Origin: Rhipidocladum racemiflorum
Lineage: Eukaryota; Streptophyta; Magnoliopsida; Poales; Poaceae
Length of the DNA: 64,000 nucleotides
Assembly: GCA_036346355.1 (NCBI GenBank)
Contig: CM070592.1
Span: forward strand, 30,401,967 to 30,465,966
Reading direction: 5' to 3'
Part shown: positions 1-12,283 of the stretch, piece by piece
Position numbering within the stretch: the first letter of the stretch is position 1
Layout: every line of letters starts with the position of its first letter
Notes under the pieces: generated by a model
Told to the model about the DNA's origin: nothing
Databases searched by the model: none
The model's input: the letters and a program-made list of their open reading frames with translations, nothing else
Made by a program: the position numbers and the translations under genes

Positions 1-701
1 AGACTATTTTCAAATACTTTCCAAAGAAAGCATGGAGTCAATTAAAGACAAAAGAAGAGAAGATCCAGAGATATTGTCTTATTATCAGGGCCGCAACTGC
101 ATTATGTGCGTAAAGGAAGTGTAGCATGAAGTCATTGAAATGTGAAGAATTCTAATTGCAAGAGAGTACAAACAAATTCCCCATGGTACACCAACACTAC
201 TTCAAGATGGCCGTCACATTCTTGAATTTTCAAATTTTGAAGTACTGTTTTCACATTATATTCACTCAGATGAGAAAGCTGCAAGTAGACCTTAATGCTT
301 TTGACTGTAAATTAGCATACCCAGCTGCAGTGTATTCGTGATCATGCATCATATGATTATAAATACAAAAATCAGATATGCATTATGCTTTTTAGAAAGT
401 ATACAGGATAGATAATTTTAAGATGAAATGAAGCGCATGGATATATATGATTGTAGCGCTAACTGGATTCATGGTAGAAAAAGAAAACAAAAAGGCAAGT
501 GTTGTACTAAAGACACCGTAATGGTAGAGCATTAATCAAGATATCATTGCAAAACCCTGTACCTGAACACAACTCCAGAGCAAGGGAACAGTGACTTTGG
601 CATGATTCCTGACAAAAACATTTGTCCATAGTGGCTCATTTGGGAACTCCAAAAGAAGTGTGCCAGTTTGTGTACTCAAGTTATCTTATGTTAACTAATA
701 A
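1..701. other. Intergenic AT-rich DNA, nothing recognised
   Basis: No open frame here has a recognisable motif or convincing splice signals. The longest (about 60 codons near 156-341) looks random in composition. The stretch ends at a Helitron 3' terminus at 702, so it is the sequence flanking that insertion. Confidence 0.5.
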
Positions 702-736
702 CTAGTAAAGTGCCCGTGCGTTGCAACGGAGTACGA
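702..736 (-). mobile_element. Helitron 3' terminus (minus strand)
   Basis: Read on the minus strand this ends with the hairpin-forming CCGTTGCAACGCACGG, a short spacer and CTAG, followed by T. These are the expected features of a Helitron 3' end inserted between A and T. The same motif closes the complete Helitron at 43008-44144. The element body must extend to higher coordinates. Its 5' end could be the minus-strand terminus near 18972, or a damaged one near 3610-3630, where minus-strand ATGGATGGTCCACAG resembles the subterminal part of the family's 5' end. The two options cannot be separated by eye. Confidence 0.75.
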
Positions 737-1195
737 AAAAAAATTGATAAATATCATGAAACATTATCTCAAAACCAAACCATTGCCATCTGCATATATT
801 AAAAATTCAGTGAATTGATTTTTTGCTCTCTTTAGCTCTCGTCGAGTGAAGTAGTGAAGTCTTGCATTTTGCAATCTGGTCCAAACTCTTATTTTATTCC
901 TACCACATCTGAAATGCGTTGTACTTGTGCGTTGGATAAGATACGATACGTTAACATGAGCCGCTTGTTGGTATTAGTCAGGTATTGTCTGTTCTTAGTA
1001 CATCGTTTAAATATTCTGGAATATAACTTATTGTGCGTTTGCAAATTATAAGTAACCATGATGATACCTTTTTGGTATTTGGATAAAAGATACAGTTAAA
1101 AAAAACATGCCGGACATGAGAAGAGGTAAAGCCTTTGTGCACAAGGAGAATAAATTGCCCAGACACTAAAACAGCAGATCAAAAACAATAAACCC
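737..1195. other. Helitron interior, no gene
   Basis: AT-rich sequence between the Helitron 3' end and the foldback element. The small open frames on either strand carry no motif. It is probably Helitron body. Confidence 0.4.
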
Positions 1196-3069
1196 GAAAC
1201 AGTGTGAAATTTAACTCATTTCGCTTGCCATTTGCCAAGGCTTCTGGAGCAAACTAATGCAAAAAACTGACTCCGCCTCAATCTTGTTTATAATCCCCTT
1301 TTTATCACTTTTCTTGATTGTTACACCTTATATATTCGACATCACAAATGAAATATCGGCAACACGAATAACGTCCTCCTCGGTGTCCTAATCACACAAA
1401 AGCAGGAGAAATTTGATAAAGCCAACTGATTGTGCTGTCATGTTGCACTGATAAGCTTTACGCGCCATATGCATCTCAGTAACCTTAATGATGCATTGCC
1501 TGACACAAATTAGAGATCAGACTCGGTGCAATGGAAATTAGGATACTACTCGATTACCCTAGAAAAAAAACATGATATGCTATGGCTCGTATTGTCAACT
1601 CACTAACTGACACAGCCTCATTTATCTCATGCTCTGATGTATAACATGCATACAACAAACCATTTGAGCTCATTAAAATTTAAAAGCTAACAGTATACTG
1701 ACTCAATTGGATAAACTGGTATATAACCAATATGTCCAATACCAATCACCGGTTTATACCGTAAGCATAGCCAATGGGTACAAGAGTATCAGCACATCAA
1801 GAGTTTTCAACGCAGTCTTTTACATTAACTTTCTCTAACTTGTAACTACAGCGCAAAGCTAGCTTTCATAGGTTCTGATTAGTGTCGCTCCCACAGCTCT
1901 CACTCCACAAGAAGAATTAGCATCTGACATCAATGAAAACGCATCCTGTCTGGCTCAAGGAGAAGTCACCCTGTTACGGAGACGGCTTGAACGTCTCAAT
2001 GGAGTCGGTGTGGCATCAACCTTCTCTACTTTTGCAGCATTGACCTGTTGCAAAAAATCAATATATTCAGTGATTTACAACAAATCAATGCTGCAAAAGT
2101 AGAGAAGGTTGATGGTGTCCTACTTCCATAGTCTTCTCTTGATCCAAATCACTGAATATATTGATTACTTCCATAGTCTTCTCTTGATCCAAATCACTGA
2201 ATATATTAATTTTTTGCAACAGATCAATGCTACAAAAGTAGAGAAGGTTGATGCCACGCCAACTCCATTGAGACGTTCAAGCCGTCTCCGTAACAGGAAG
2301 ACTTCTCCTTGAGCCAGACAGGATGCATTTTCATTGATGTCAGATGCTAATTCTTCTTGTAGAGTGAGAGCTGTGGGAGTCAGCACCTGTAACTTATGAA
2401 AGCTAGCTTTGGGCTGTAGTTACAAGTTAGAGAAAGTTAATGTAAAAGACTGCGTTGAAAACTCTTGATGTGCTGATACTCTTGTACCCATTGGCTATGC
2501 TTACGGTATAAACCGATGATTGGTATTGGACATATTGGTTATATCCCAGTTTATCCAATTGAGTCAGTATATTGTTAGCTTTTAAATTTTAATGAGCTCA
2601 AATGGTTTGTTGTATGCATGTTATACATCAAAGCATGAGGTAAATGAGGCTGTGTCAGTTAGTGAGTTGACAATACGAGCCATAGCAGATCATGTTTTTT
2701 TTTTCTAGGGTAATCGAGTAGTATCCTAATTTCCATTGCACCGAGTCTGGTCTCTAATTTGTGTCAGGCAATGCATCATTAAGGTTACTGAGATGCATAT
2801 GGCGCGTAAAGCTTATCAGTGCAACATGACAGAACAATCAGTTGGCTTTATCAAATTTCTCCTACTTTTGTGTGATTAGGACACCGAGGACGTTATTCGT
2901 GTTGCGGATATTTCGTTTGTGATGTCGAATATGTAAGATGTAACAATCAAGAAAACTAATAAACAGGGGGATTATAAACAAGGTTGAGGCGGAGTCAGTT
3001 TTTTGCATTAGTTTGCTCCAGAAGCCTTGGCAAATGGCAAATGAAATGAGTTAAATTTCAAACTGTTTC
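1196..3069. mobile_element. Foldback element, 1.9-kb near-perfect inverted repeat
   Basis: Two arms of about 870-885 bp face each other. The left arm runs from about 1196 to 2078 and the right arm from about 2196 to 3069, with a spacer of roughly 115 bp. The outermost matching bases are GAAACAG (1196-1202) against CTGTTTC (3063-3069). By eye the arms match over almost their whole length with scattered substitutions and small indels. Inside each arm is a coding-like patch with the peptide LRRSSRLRN, but no transposase motif. No target site duplication is visible. It may be a foldback or long-TIR non-autonomous element, or an inverted duplication of one repeat. Its transcript would form a long hairpin. 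Confidence 0.8.
2122..2211 (+). repeat. 45-bp tandem duplication in the foldback spacer
   Basis: Two copies of a 45-bp unit starting ACTTCCATAGTC lie back to back (2122-2166 and 2167-2211) with about one difference. They sit at the loop side of the large inverted repeat and contain an extra copy of the arm-end sequence, which suggests local rearrangement at the hairpin tip. Confidence 0.85.
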
Positions 3070-3631
3070 CGGAAACGAGCGAGGATAGCCAGTCAACGAC
3101 CTCCCGCCTCGACCGCCACTTCCGCGGGGCGCCATCCGCCGCCGTCGCCGACCGGGACGGCGACTACTCGTCAGCCCCAGCCCCGGTGGCCGCGAGTGAG
3201 CACAGAAACCGCCCTTGCTCCGCGTACGACATGTGCCGCGGGCTCCGTCGCCGCCAGGCGCGCCGCGGAGGTAGTAGTGCACCAGGCACCGGCGCCGGTC
3301 GCTTGAAACCACGACCTCCCACTGCACCCACCTCCTCCTCGCGTGTGGTGGTGACCTCGCACCAGGGATCAGATTTGGTAGAAGCCGTGGCTGAAGCATA
3401 GGGCGAAGAGGGCGAGGAGAGCGAGAGGGAAGAGAGATGGATGAGTGAGTGGAGTAGCAGCGGTTGTGAGAGTGGGAGGGAGGGGGGTTGGTTGTCCGCG
3501 GAAGACTGGATCGGCTCGATGGAGGAATGGACAATGACGGACGTTCGACGATGCACACGTGGGAGTTGGGCCGAGCAGCGTGGAGTTGGGCCAACTAGCG
3601 CGGGCAAAACTGTGGACCATCCATATCTCTA
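3070..3631 (-). other. GC-rich exon-like sequence (minus strand)
   Basis: This GC-rich block is open in several frames on both strands, so open length is weak evidence. The minus-strand reading starts near 3607 and has Ser/Pro-rich then Arg-rich composition, as in first exons of grass genes. A possible splice donor follows near 3360. No domain was recognised. Helitron-like subterminal sequence lies next to it, so a captured promoter and first-exon fragment is the best guess. Confidence 0.3.
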
Positions 3632-3665
3632 TCTCTACTAATATAAAAGGGGAGTTGTCCGTCGT
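3632..3665 (+). mobile_element. Helitron 5' terminus (plus strand)
   Basis: The sequence TCTCTACTAATATAAAAG is preceded by A, the A|TC arrangement of a Helitron 5' end in rice-type families. No matching plus-strand 3' end (GC hairpin plus CTAG) was found downstream within the next several kilobases, so only this terminus is annotated. Confidence 0.6.
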
Positions 3666-3771
3666 CCTCCCACCTTAAAAAAACCCATTCTTAATCCCAC
3701 GTTCTGTTCCCTCACAAAACCACCTAAAAAACCAGAGCGGTTCAAAATAAACCACCAGTAGTCCACCTTCA

Positions 3772-4406
3772 TTGATCTTCTCTCCCACCATCTCCTTCAC
3801 CGATGTCCTCGCCCTCCTTCACTCGGCCCTCTCGCCCAGCCATTTCGCCCCACCTTTCGCTGCTGCCGCCGCTCGATGTCCTCCCCTCACCGCTCCCATC
3901 TGCTGCCGATCACCACCCTCCCATCTCCTTCATTCGGCCCTCTCACCCATCCTTTTGCCGTCGCCGCCGCACGAACTCCTCGCCGTGCCTTTCGCCGCCG
4001 TCGCCGCTCGATGTCCTCGCCCCGATGCACGATCTGCTCGCCCACAGCACGATCTCCTCGCCCCGCTGCACGATCTCTGCAGATGATGCAGAGAAGGGGG
4101 TAAGATTTGGTGACGGATCCAGCGGCGGTTGCTCCGATCGCCACCTTCCACCATGCCGTCTCACATGCCGTGTGTGGCCTCCTTGTTCAACCTCACTGCC
4201 GTCACCCGCCCCCGCTACAGTGCCAAGCCGGCGACGCCGTGGAGATCACACCAGATAAAAAGGAGGGCGGATATGGTGGTTCCAACCTCAATGAAAGTGG
4301 ATCCGACGCTAGCGAGCTCAAGGATGATGGATCCAGCGGTGGCTGCTCCGGCCGCCACCTTCGACCATGCCGCCTCAAATGCCGTGCTCCTACCCCTTAT
4401 TTGTGA
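3772..4406 (+). other. GC-rich exon-like block with internal repeats
   Basis: Open frames of about 100-150 codons occur in all three plus frames and on the minus strand. They are Pro/Ser/Arg-rich and lack a domain. The block contains repeats: CTCGATGTCCTC recurs at about 3870 and 4008, and a segment of about 55 bp near 4115-4171 recurs diverged near 4327-4386. A donor-like site (GGGGGTAAGATTTGG) lies near 4097. It may be a captured gene fragment behind the Helitron 5' end at 3632. Confidence 0.3.
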
Positions 4407-6794
4407 TTTGCTTTCACTAAGGTTTGATTTCAAGTTACTTGTTTCCCCCTTTATTGGTTCATGCAAAAAAACTGCATATTGAATATCTACAAGTCCCTAG
4501 CTTTATGACTCAGCAATTACCTAGGGTTTGCAGTCACTTAGGATTTTTGGTGCTAGCTGAAGCATGTATAGTGTTTGTTTGCTTATTTGCTTCCTCTAGC
4601 ATTTCATATACAAAACCAGTATAGACCAGTATACATAATTTTGTCTGTATAATCATTCATCCACCGTGTTGTGGAACAGACCACAAACATCCAAAGTGGT
4701 GTTTGTACAAAGAAAAGAGGCAAATGCAATTACATAGAACTCTTGTTAGGCTTAGATAGGTCATGGTTATCAGTGAACCCAAGGTAGAGTTGAACCCAAG
4801 GTTCATGAACTCATTCATTTACATCTGCTAGCTTTGTCCAATCTCAAAACTGTAGAATAATGTTTTAACATATTCTGAAAAGCTTTGCCAGTTGAAAATT
4901 AGGTGCTTCAATAAGATTAGGCACTTGCTTTAATCTACAATCTACAGTACAAGAAGTTACTCTTCAAGTTTGGACGGTAGCACATCTTCCATTTTTCTAA
5001 ATATCTTGCTCTAATTGCTCTTCTAAATTGATGTGACAGACACTAGAGGAGATCTAGAAGGTTGCATCAATCCTAGGTGACTGCAAATCCTAGGTAAAAG
5101 CAGGTCTCTTGCCTGCGGTAGCCGCACAGATGTGGCAGGATCCCAGTCTGGGTTGTTGTTCTTATCAGGTAAATGGGCTTAACCTTTTCAGATTATTTGT
5201 TGTGAGAGTTCTTTACAGACTTTTCACCTATTGTGCTAGATGTTATTTGCTATGACTATGATTGTTCTTTACAAGCTTCTCGCCTATTGTGTTAGATGTT
5301 TATTTCTTCTACTAAAAAATCATGTACGCTATTGTTGGTGGCAATTCTATTTGGAAAAAAGAGAGAAAATGTTCTATTTGCTGCTGGTCTATGTCCTTAT
5401 TTCATTTGCAAGTTGGAATCGATAACCAAGTTGGGATCGTTTCCTTTTTAATAAACATAGGAAACACCTAGCGGTATACCTCAATTGGGTTCAGCACCAA
5501 GAGCTTCAACATGCTCCTCCAGACAATGTGAGTCCTGCCTCTCACCGCTATTTGGTCTGAATGGTTCACTTTTATTGGTGGTCTCCAAGCGAACTTGGCA
5601 TATCCCATGTTTAACAAAATCTCTTCTGTTGGTTTTGTAGTAGTGTAAATTAATTGTTTATAACTTGGTCGAAGTAGTTATCTGAGTATATATCAAACTC
5701 CTAGGTTCTGACAAGGAAAGAGCAAACTACATAGAGCCATGTGGGTAATATTTTGCAGGACAGGAAAGAGCTAAATGTCGTCTGATTTTTCAAGATCAAT
5801 TTCTACTAAATCAATATTGGAATTCTTATACTGAACTTCTATTTATTTTCAGGACCATCTTCTACAAGATCAACTCAGATTTAGGAGCTTTTGGTCAATG
5901 TCTTCGCATTTTTCATGAGAACAAATGTAAATGAGCTGCCTCATGATATATAGACCCCAACAACAACATTGTTTTTTCTTGAAAGAGGTACCTTATTTAC
6001 TATTCTCGATGTTTGTATATAAGCAATACTTATGTATATATAAATTTTACAAAAAATACATTGTAATGTGCAGGCCTCCACGTTGCAAATTAAATATAAT
6101 TTTAAATTTGAGTTAGTAACAAAGTGTGGCCATCTGTATGCTTCGATGTTGCACATTCGAGTGAATTGTATGCAGTGTACAAAAATTATTGGTCAAAATA
6201 TGAGTTTTCGTTATATTACAGCTTTGCTCGAATCATTTTCAAATGCAATAGCAATTGAGGTTATCGACACACTCAGAAATTCAGGCTTCAGGCATGTTAT
6301 TTGTTCAAAGGGTGTAACATTTTGGTTGAAGTCCTGACTAAATTCAACTTCAAATACCAAGAAAACTCCAACTCGGAATCCTGTCAAGAGCAGATAAGGT
6401 CTAATGTGCTTGACCAAATTGTGGGGAGCAGATCAGCAGATAAGTTATAGGTTCCATGCGTAATGTATAGAAGTCACAAGCTATCAGCATGAATTAAGAT
6501 GCCCAATCCTGTAGTATGACAGAAAGTTAACATCAAATGATGCTAGATCATGGGGAGGACAGGTGTAACAGCGTTGTACACTTGTACATGATTTTGTCCT
6601 CACGCTCATCTCATGCCAAATATAACATGCATTTCTGTTTCCTGATTCCTAGTGATGTAACTAAAAACAAGCAGTTAGCCATTCCAATTCCTTATTATGC
6701 CTAATCAGTTAGTGAGACATGCATGTGCTTAATGTGCAACTCAAAGCAGTGAGGCACATACATGATAGGCTAAAAGTACCAGCCTACCTTCATA
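4407..6794. other. No gene seen
   Basis: AT-rich sequence with only short open frames of 60-90 codons, none with a recognisable motif. It lies between the GC-rich block and a MITE. Probable introns or Helitron body. Confidence 0.4.
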
Positions 6795-7060
6795 GGGCCT
6801 GTTTGGATCCATTAGCAGCTAATAATTAGCTAGCTAACTATTAGTTGGAGGGTGTTTGGATCCACCAGCTAATATGTGGTTAATAGATGCTATTGTTCAG
6901 AATACCCATGCTATTAAATGCTATTGGTGGTAGACGCGAAGGGTATTTTGGTTCAATGCCACCTATTAGCTGCGTTTGGCTAGCTAATAAGATAACCATT
7001 AGTTGGGAGTGTTTGGATCCACTCCAGCTAATTATTAGCTGCATGGATCCAAACAGGCCC
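6795..7060. mobile_element. Tourist-like MITE, 266 bp
   Basis: Perfect terminal inverted repeats GGGCCTGTTTGGATCCA face each other at 6795 and 7060, flanked by a 3-bp duplication ATA (6792-6794 and 7061-7063). Internal copies of TTAGCTAGCTAAC-like words make it strongly self-complementary. Size, G-rich TIR and 3-bp duplication fit PIF/Harbinger-derived MITEs; the duplication is not the canonical TAA. There is no coding capacity. Confidence 0.8.
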
Positions 7061-7171
7061 ATACTATCCCCATATTTCCTTATGAAATAGCTACTAATTA
7101 GAGAGTTATCGCATTACACTTTGTAATACACCCAATCAGTTAGAACAACATGCAAGCAGACCTGAACTTAC

Positions 7172-7231
7172 CGCTCGGTTTTGCGCCGCCCCTGTAATGA
7201 GAACATCCACCGGGATACCATCGACTGTGCA
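7172..7231 (-). pseudogene. Exon of an unidentified gene (minus strand)
   Basis: Read on the minus strand, this 60-nt exon has a splice donor GTAAGT just after it. The acceptor is ..CTTAG or, six bases earlier, ..TGTAG. In phase 0 it encodes 20 residues including VDGIPVDVLITGAAQNRA. The next exon upstream (7300-7323 joined to 12024-12048 and 18111-18133) also ends in phase 0, so the two fit together. I do not recognise the protein. It may be a captured fragment inside a minus-strand Helitron or the remains of a resident gene. Confidence 0.45.
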
Positions 7232-7486
7232 CTAAGCCTACAAAAATCACATTTCCAAATTAAACACAATGGAAACAAGTGCAATAAGAATCAAGCTACG
7301 GAGCAGCCCATGCTTGCCTCATTTCGGTTGTAACAACCCAAAATAAAAAGAAAGTAGATCCGCTGCCGACTCCTCCAGCAAAGTTCGTTCCCTTCTCACT
7401 TCATTCCTTCTCCCAGCCAGCAAGCAAGGACACCTTCTAACTTCGCTCCTCAAAATCACATCCTAGAACACGGAATAGATCTATGC

Positions 7487-8110
7487 ATGCTGCACCATCG
7501 CATTCCTCATCACGCAAGCATCCTTTCCCCACAAACATTTTTCACATGCAAGATCATCTGGGAGGTTTTGAGAGAGAGGATGAGAAGTAGCGGAAGCACT
7601 GGTTTGGTTGGTGCTCTCGGTGGAGCTTGGATGGCATGGCATGGCCGCTTGCAGCACTGCCATGGCAGCGAACGCGGAGCAGACACGGCTGGTGGCTCAC
7701 CGCAGCTGTCACATCCGAGGTCTGCGGCTTGGAAGCAGTCCGTGGCCGGTGCGGCATCAGCCAAGCTCATGCCGGTCGAGGCACGACCGGCAGGGCCGAG
7801 GCGACGGCGCTGGGTAGCTCAGCCCGTGCGCCATGGCAGCACCAGAGGAGGCTCGACGACGGCCGGAGCGACGGCCCGGCTGGACTCGGAGGGGAGGGAG
7901 GCGGAGGACGGCGCGTGGCGGCGGCTTGGTCGGCTGGACGGCGTGGTCCGGTCAGAGTGGCCCGGCGCAGGCGGCTAGGCGGCGGCGGCATCCGGCGCGG
8001 CTCGGGCTGGATGCAGAGCAGGCCGGAGTGCTGGGGCGGCGCGCGGCCGACGTGGCTTGAAGGCCGGCAGAGGAAAAGAAAGGGGGAAGAAGAAGGGATG
8101 GCTTCCAAAT
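7487..8110. other. GC-rich segment inside the long LTR
   Basis: Open on both strands for 110-160 codons and rich in Arg, Gly and Ala, with no domain. It grades into a purine-rich tract (8060-8210). It could be the transcribed leader of the LTR or a captured exon. Being open on both strands points to GC composition rather than a gene. Confidence 0.3.
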
Positions 8111-9294
8111 GAAGCCAACGATGCTGCTGCCAGGAGAAAAGGGGGAAAATATAGAGAGAGGAGAAAGAAAATAGAGAAGAGAAAAGAAGCAGAAAAAAAA
8201 AAGGGTGGATTCGGATTGCCGATGGCGAATCTAATTTTTGGGCATATGCAGTTAAAAGTAACTTACAGCGGATTTATTCATTTTTCATTTTCGAAGTCAT
8301 GGTAAAATTTCTGTAGCCGTATACATTATCGTTTATATAGGTTTTAGTCATGCATATTGTATTTAAATCTTGACCATTTCATATTCATGCATGCATACAT
8401 TAAAATTAGTCTGATGTCTTTCAACCTGTGTAGCTACTAGTTAGATCTTAATTGTTCGGTGAGATAATTAATTATTGCTATTTGCTTTATATAAGTAATT
8501 TGATCGTCAAAGTGAAATGCTAATTGTTAGTTAGTGGCTGTTGAGTTATCTAACTTAGTAGATTACTAGGTCAAAGTCGAATATTACTAGACTCGCATGA
8601 AAAATGGGTTAATTAACTTGGACGTTGGAGCGAGATATAATTTGATGGTCGGTGAATGTCAAGTTTGTATAATTAATAGTTTGCTTGGTCATAGGCCAAT
8701 ATTATTGGAGCCACACTAAAATTTGTTAGTAGGCTATATACATTAAATTTATTGGAATTCTCCGTCAAGCTGATTTAGTAGTCACGCAATTACCGATGAA
8801 TAGATTTCCTAAGCACATAAAGAGGGATGGTCGACTTAGGTAATTATTTTGCGTCGGTGAGATCTATCCATATCAATGTAAGTGGTAGTCAAATACATTA
8901 AAGTGATCATAGTGGTACACATACAGTTAAATTAGTGTTTAACTTATAAGGTTAGTTTTGTAGAATTGAATCGATGGTTGATCTATATAATTGTGTTGTG
9001 TCAGCCAAATTCCCTCACTTAGATTGAGTTGTATTTGTGTGATGATGGATTAATGTCATGATTAATTAATAGTTGTGAGTTATTTAAGTTACACATGACC
9101 ACTTGGATTGGGTGTCTTAATGAGGGTTAGAAAGGCACCTAAGTTAAATGATTGAAGGCTTAGCAATTGATTTCTTAGCACAATTAATTTGTAATGACAT
9201 GCAATTAGAGAATGAGTCACATGTGCTAATTTGTGGGATGAGGTGCGTTATGAGTATATTTCAAATCCTGGCATGTGTAGGAGAAGCATTCTTT

Positions 9295-9575
9295 TACTTG
9301 AGTCCGGAGTATCCGAATTGAAACCCTGGACTATCCGAGCTGACCCTCTCGGTCCCTAGAGCCAAGTCCTATTCGGATTATCCGAGATTTATTCCGGAGT
9401 ATCCGAACACTTCGGACTGTCCGGATAAATCTTCGGACTATCCGGGTTGGCCCTCTCGGTCTCAGCTTCCCAATTCATTCGGAGTGTCCGAATGAAACCC
9501 GGATTATCTAAGCTGGGGTTCTCGGTTTTGCTTTCCATCTTGCACTGGCGTAACCGGAATATCCGAATGATAGTG
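9295..9575. repeat. Dispersed short motif CGGAnTATCCGA
   Basis: A motif of about 12 bp, CGGAGTATCCGAA or CGGACTATCCGGG and close variants, occurs around ten times in 280 bp, mixed with a CCTCTCGGT word. It lies inside the presumed long LTR. The motif is nearly palindromic, so it could pair with itself or bind a dimeric protein. The function is unknown. Confidence 0.6.
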
Positions 9576-10767
9576 TAAATCATGCTCTTATATCACTTTG
9601 TTTAGAAACTGCTCACCGATTTTACATGATTCATGCTTAATAAGGAAAACAAGAGTCAATCTTTATCATATGCAACTTAATAGTTTTTAGGCATTTTCGG
9701 TCATCCGTAGAACTACTCGTCTAAATGCAAATTTAAGGGGGATTAGCTTAGATTCATTCTACAGTAGTTGCACTACCTTGATATGGAAAAACATTTAATT
9801 AATAACTTGCTTTGCAACTGAATCCTATTAGAGCAAAAGGTCTAAGTTTTATGGTTAATGAGTACGTTGTTTTGAAGGGATAGTTTTAAATTTCTTCAAC
9901 CCAAACAATCTTAGCTTCTTGAATGTCGATGTGAGGATCAATTGAGGATTACTATTTGATAAGAGGTTATAATTTATGGAGGTTGTGGGTGTTTAACTAA
10001 ATGATTGATTGTTATATGAGAGGAGGATAGAGTTAAAGTTGGTAACTAGGCCTTGCATTTTTCTCATGGGCATAGCCTTCATGTGCATTATGTGCATCTC
10101 ATACACATCCATCCCATGCATGTAGTTCCCTCATGCACGAAATTTCATATGCATCATCCTATTGTGCATGACTTGTTGTGAAATGCTTGTATGAGTATTG
10201 TCTGTGCCGAAGAATAGTAACTTCGAATTTGTTTGCTTGTATGTATGCTGACGTTGGATTATACGTGCGAATTGTGGGACTATGTGAGAGGTTTGGGACT
10301 AGATGACGTGATTGGAACTCCGATCAACCGCGACAAGACCAATTGTTCAACAAGCAAGGCAAGCACCCTCCTTTGAACATATTGATCCCATACTTTATAA
10401 ATTATTTTGTTTTAATCAAACTATTATGCATGCGTTTATTTTCTGTAAAGTTGCTATATTGTGGGTTATGGTAGTTATAGTCCTAACTTGTGGGATTTCC
10501 TCAATTAATTTGATATGAGATCCTTGTTGGAACCTAGACTAGGATTATTTATGCTATGAAATGAAAGATGGGTATTATCGTTATTTAAATGCTATGATTA
10601 GCCATGCTTTAGTAATGGGTAGAATGATAGGTTTGATTCTTATTGAAATTCCAAAAATGTTGATTGTAACAGTAAAGGATACCAATATGTGTCTAAAAGT
10701 AAAAATAAAAGTATGTTTTAGACACGGACGAGTTATGTATGTCTGAAAGTGCAATGGATTGGCTTGC

Positions 10768-10791
10768 ACCGTACAAGGGGCCACTTGTACG
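10768..10791. repeat. Short hairpin in the long LTR
   Basis: CCGTACAAG and CTTGTACGG form a perfect 9-bp stem around a 6-base loop. No T-run follows and no role is evident. Confidence 0.5.
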
Positions 10792-12048
10792 GTACAAGGA
10801 AAAGGATTTGTGTTGTGCGGAATTGGTAATTGCACGTAGATAGGGGGAGATACTTGCCTGAGTCAACCTAAGGACCGAACTTGATACTATTAACTGAGTT
10901 AATTGGTGCAACCACATGTGCTAGTTATGGGATAGCCTTAGCTTAGTAAGCTAGTGGGAGTTTTAACCTTGTACGTTGGTAGGCCGAGGTGTATGGACGA
11001 ACCGGGGGAGTGGTGTCGTTCGAGGGCGCTCCCTTCACCGAGGCGTTGGGATCAAGCGACCCGATACAACGGGTATGCCTCGCTATGGGGAGAATAGAGT
11101 GGTGGGATGTGATCCCAAAGAAAAGTATCGTGGGTACAATGAGTGGTTCTGCTGCCATAGTGAGGATGGTCATACCCGGGCTAGTGCAAGGTTAGGCTCT
11201 AGCTAGTCGAAAAGTTTCGTCATTATCTAGCAAAACGTGTACTTGCGTATCGCGTGGCATGGTTGACATGATTGCTAGAATATGTCATGTGGGTAAAGTG
11301 TACACTCTCTGCAGAGATTTAAATCTAATCGATTAATCGTGCTCACGGTCACGAGCGGCTTGGAAATATAATGTCAAGTATAGTGTTTTGGTTTTGGTTT
11401 TGCAAACACTTTGAAAGAAAAATGTGTTGGTTCGACGAGTTGGATCGTTGATATGAAAAGTTGGATTAATGGTATCCCGACGAGTTGGTTGCAATATACT
11501 TATTGGATTGGTTATGAATTGATGTGCAAATGCTTTATATACTATTAATTACTTTCTTACTAAAGTGCTCTTTACACTTCCGAATTTTTTTATATACTAT
11601 TGCAAATAAAATCTGCTTTATGCTAAAAACAAACTTAGTGTAGAAGCTTGATCCCTTTGGACTAACCCTGCATATATATTAATTTCCATACACTAAAGTC
11701 TTGCGAGTACATATGTGTACTCAACGTTGCTTGTTGATATTTATTCAAAGAATGAGAAAGAAGAACGTCGCTTGGATACCCTTGTTTACGGCAGTGGTGG
11801 AATATAGGGTCACGGCCGCACTCAGGACTTTCCTGTGGGTTTATTTTCAAATATTGGTTCATAATTCAATTTTTAGGCCATAGGCCCACAATGTTATTCT
11901 AACTTTATTTAATTGGCTATATTTACTTATTTAACGTTTTTCCGCTATCTTTTGTTATATAAGCAGGTGATATACACTCTCTGTCCGAAACCGAATTCCT
12001 GGGCGGTTTCGCTGGTCGTGACATCGATTGTGTGCATTCACACGGAAC

Positions 12049-12267
12049 TGTTAGGAAACTGATTCCGTATCCTATATGGACTCTTCCTTATCTCTAGCAG
12101 AACCGCTATATATAGGAGGCAGGGGCTACCCCTTTGTACAGACAAGCAATGAGAATAATAAAGCAGAGCAGTTCCTCCTCATATTGTGTCTCTCTCCCTC
12201 TCTCTCTATTCTCCAGTTTAGATCTATTAGGCAACCCCGGACTATTCGATAGCGAGGTTGTCTAACA
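12049..12267 (+). repeat. 5' LTR of the copia element
   Basis: 219 bp, TGTTAGG...CTAACA. It has a CTATATATAGG TATA-like box near 12107, a CT-rich tract near 12185-12215, and an AATAAAGC polyadenylation-like word near 12155. It is followed by TTATCAGCACGA, probably the tRNA primer site. Confidence 0.9.
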
Positions 12268-12283
12268 CGTTATCAGCACGAAG
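12268..12283 (+). promoter_or_regulatory. Probable primer binding site
   Basis: CGTTATCAGCACGAAG follows the 5' LTR directly. It differs from the usual TGGTATCAGAGC. Many plant copia elements carry a TTATCAGCACGA-type site, thought to prime from an internal part of initiator tRNA. Confidence 0.5.

Larger units (their letters stand above)
7329..12023. mobile_element. Probable solo LTR, about 4.7 kb
   Basis: The block starts TGTAACAACCC and ends GGTCGTGACA, the TG..CA borders usual for LTRs. It is flanked by TCGGT (7324-7328) and TCGAT (12024-12028), a 5-bp target duplication with one mismatch. It contains no gag-pol motif and no second LTR copy. The sequence on each side joins to restore an exon (see 7300-18133), which supports an insertion here. 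The length is unusual; LARD-type and Ogre/Tat-type elements have LTRs of this order. Orientation is undetermined. Family is inferred as gypsy-like from the terminal sequences only. Confidence 0.55.

Noticed and set aside
6640..6660. Helitron 3' end at the CTAG followed by T near 6652
   Set aside because: No GC-rich hairpin lies at the required distance upstream.
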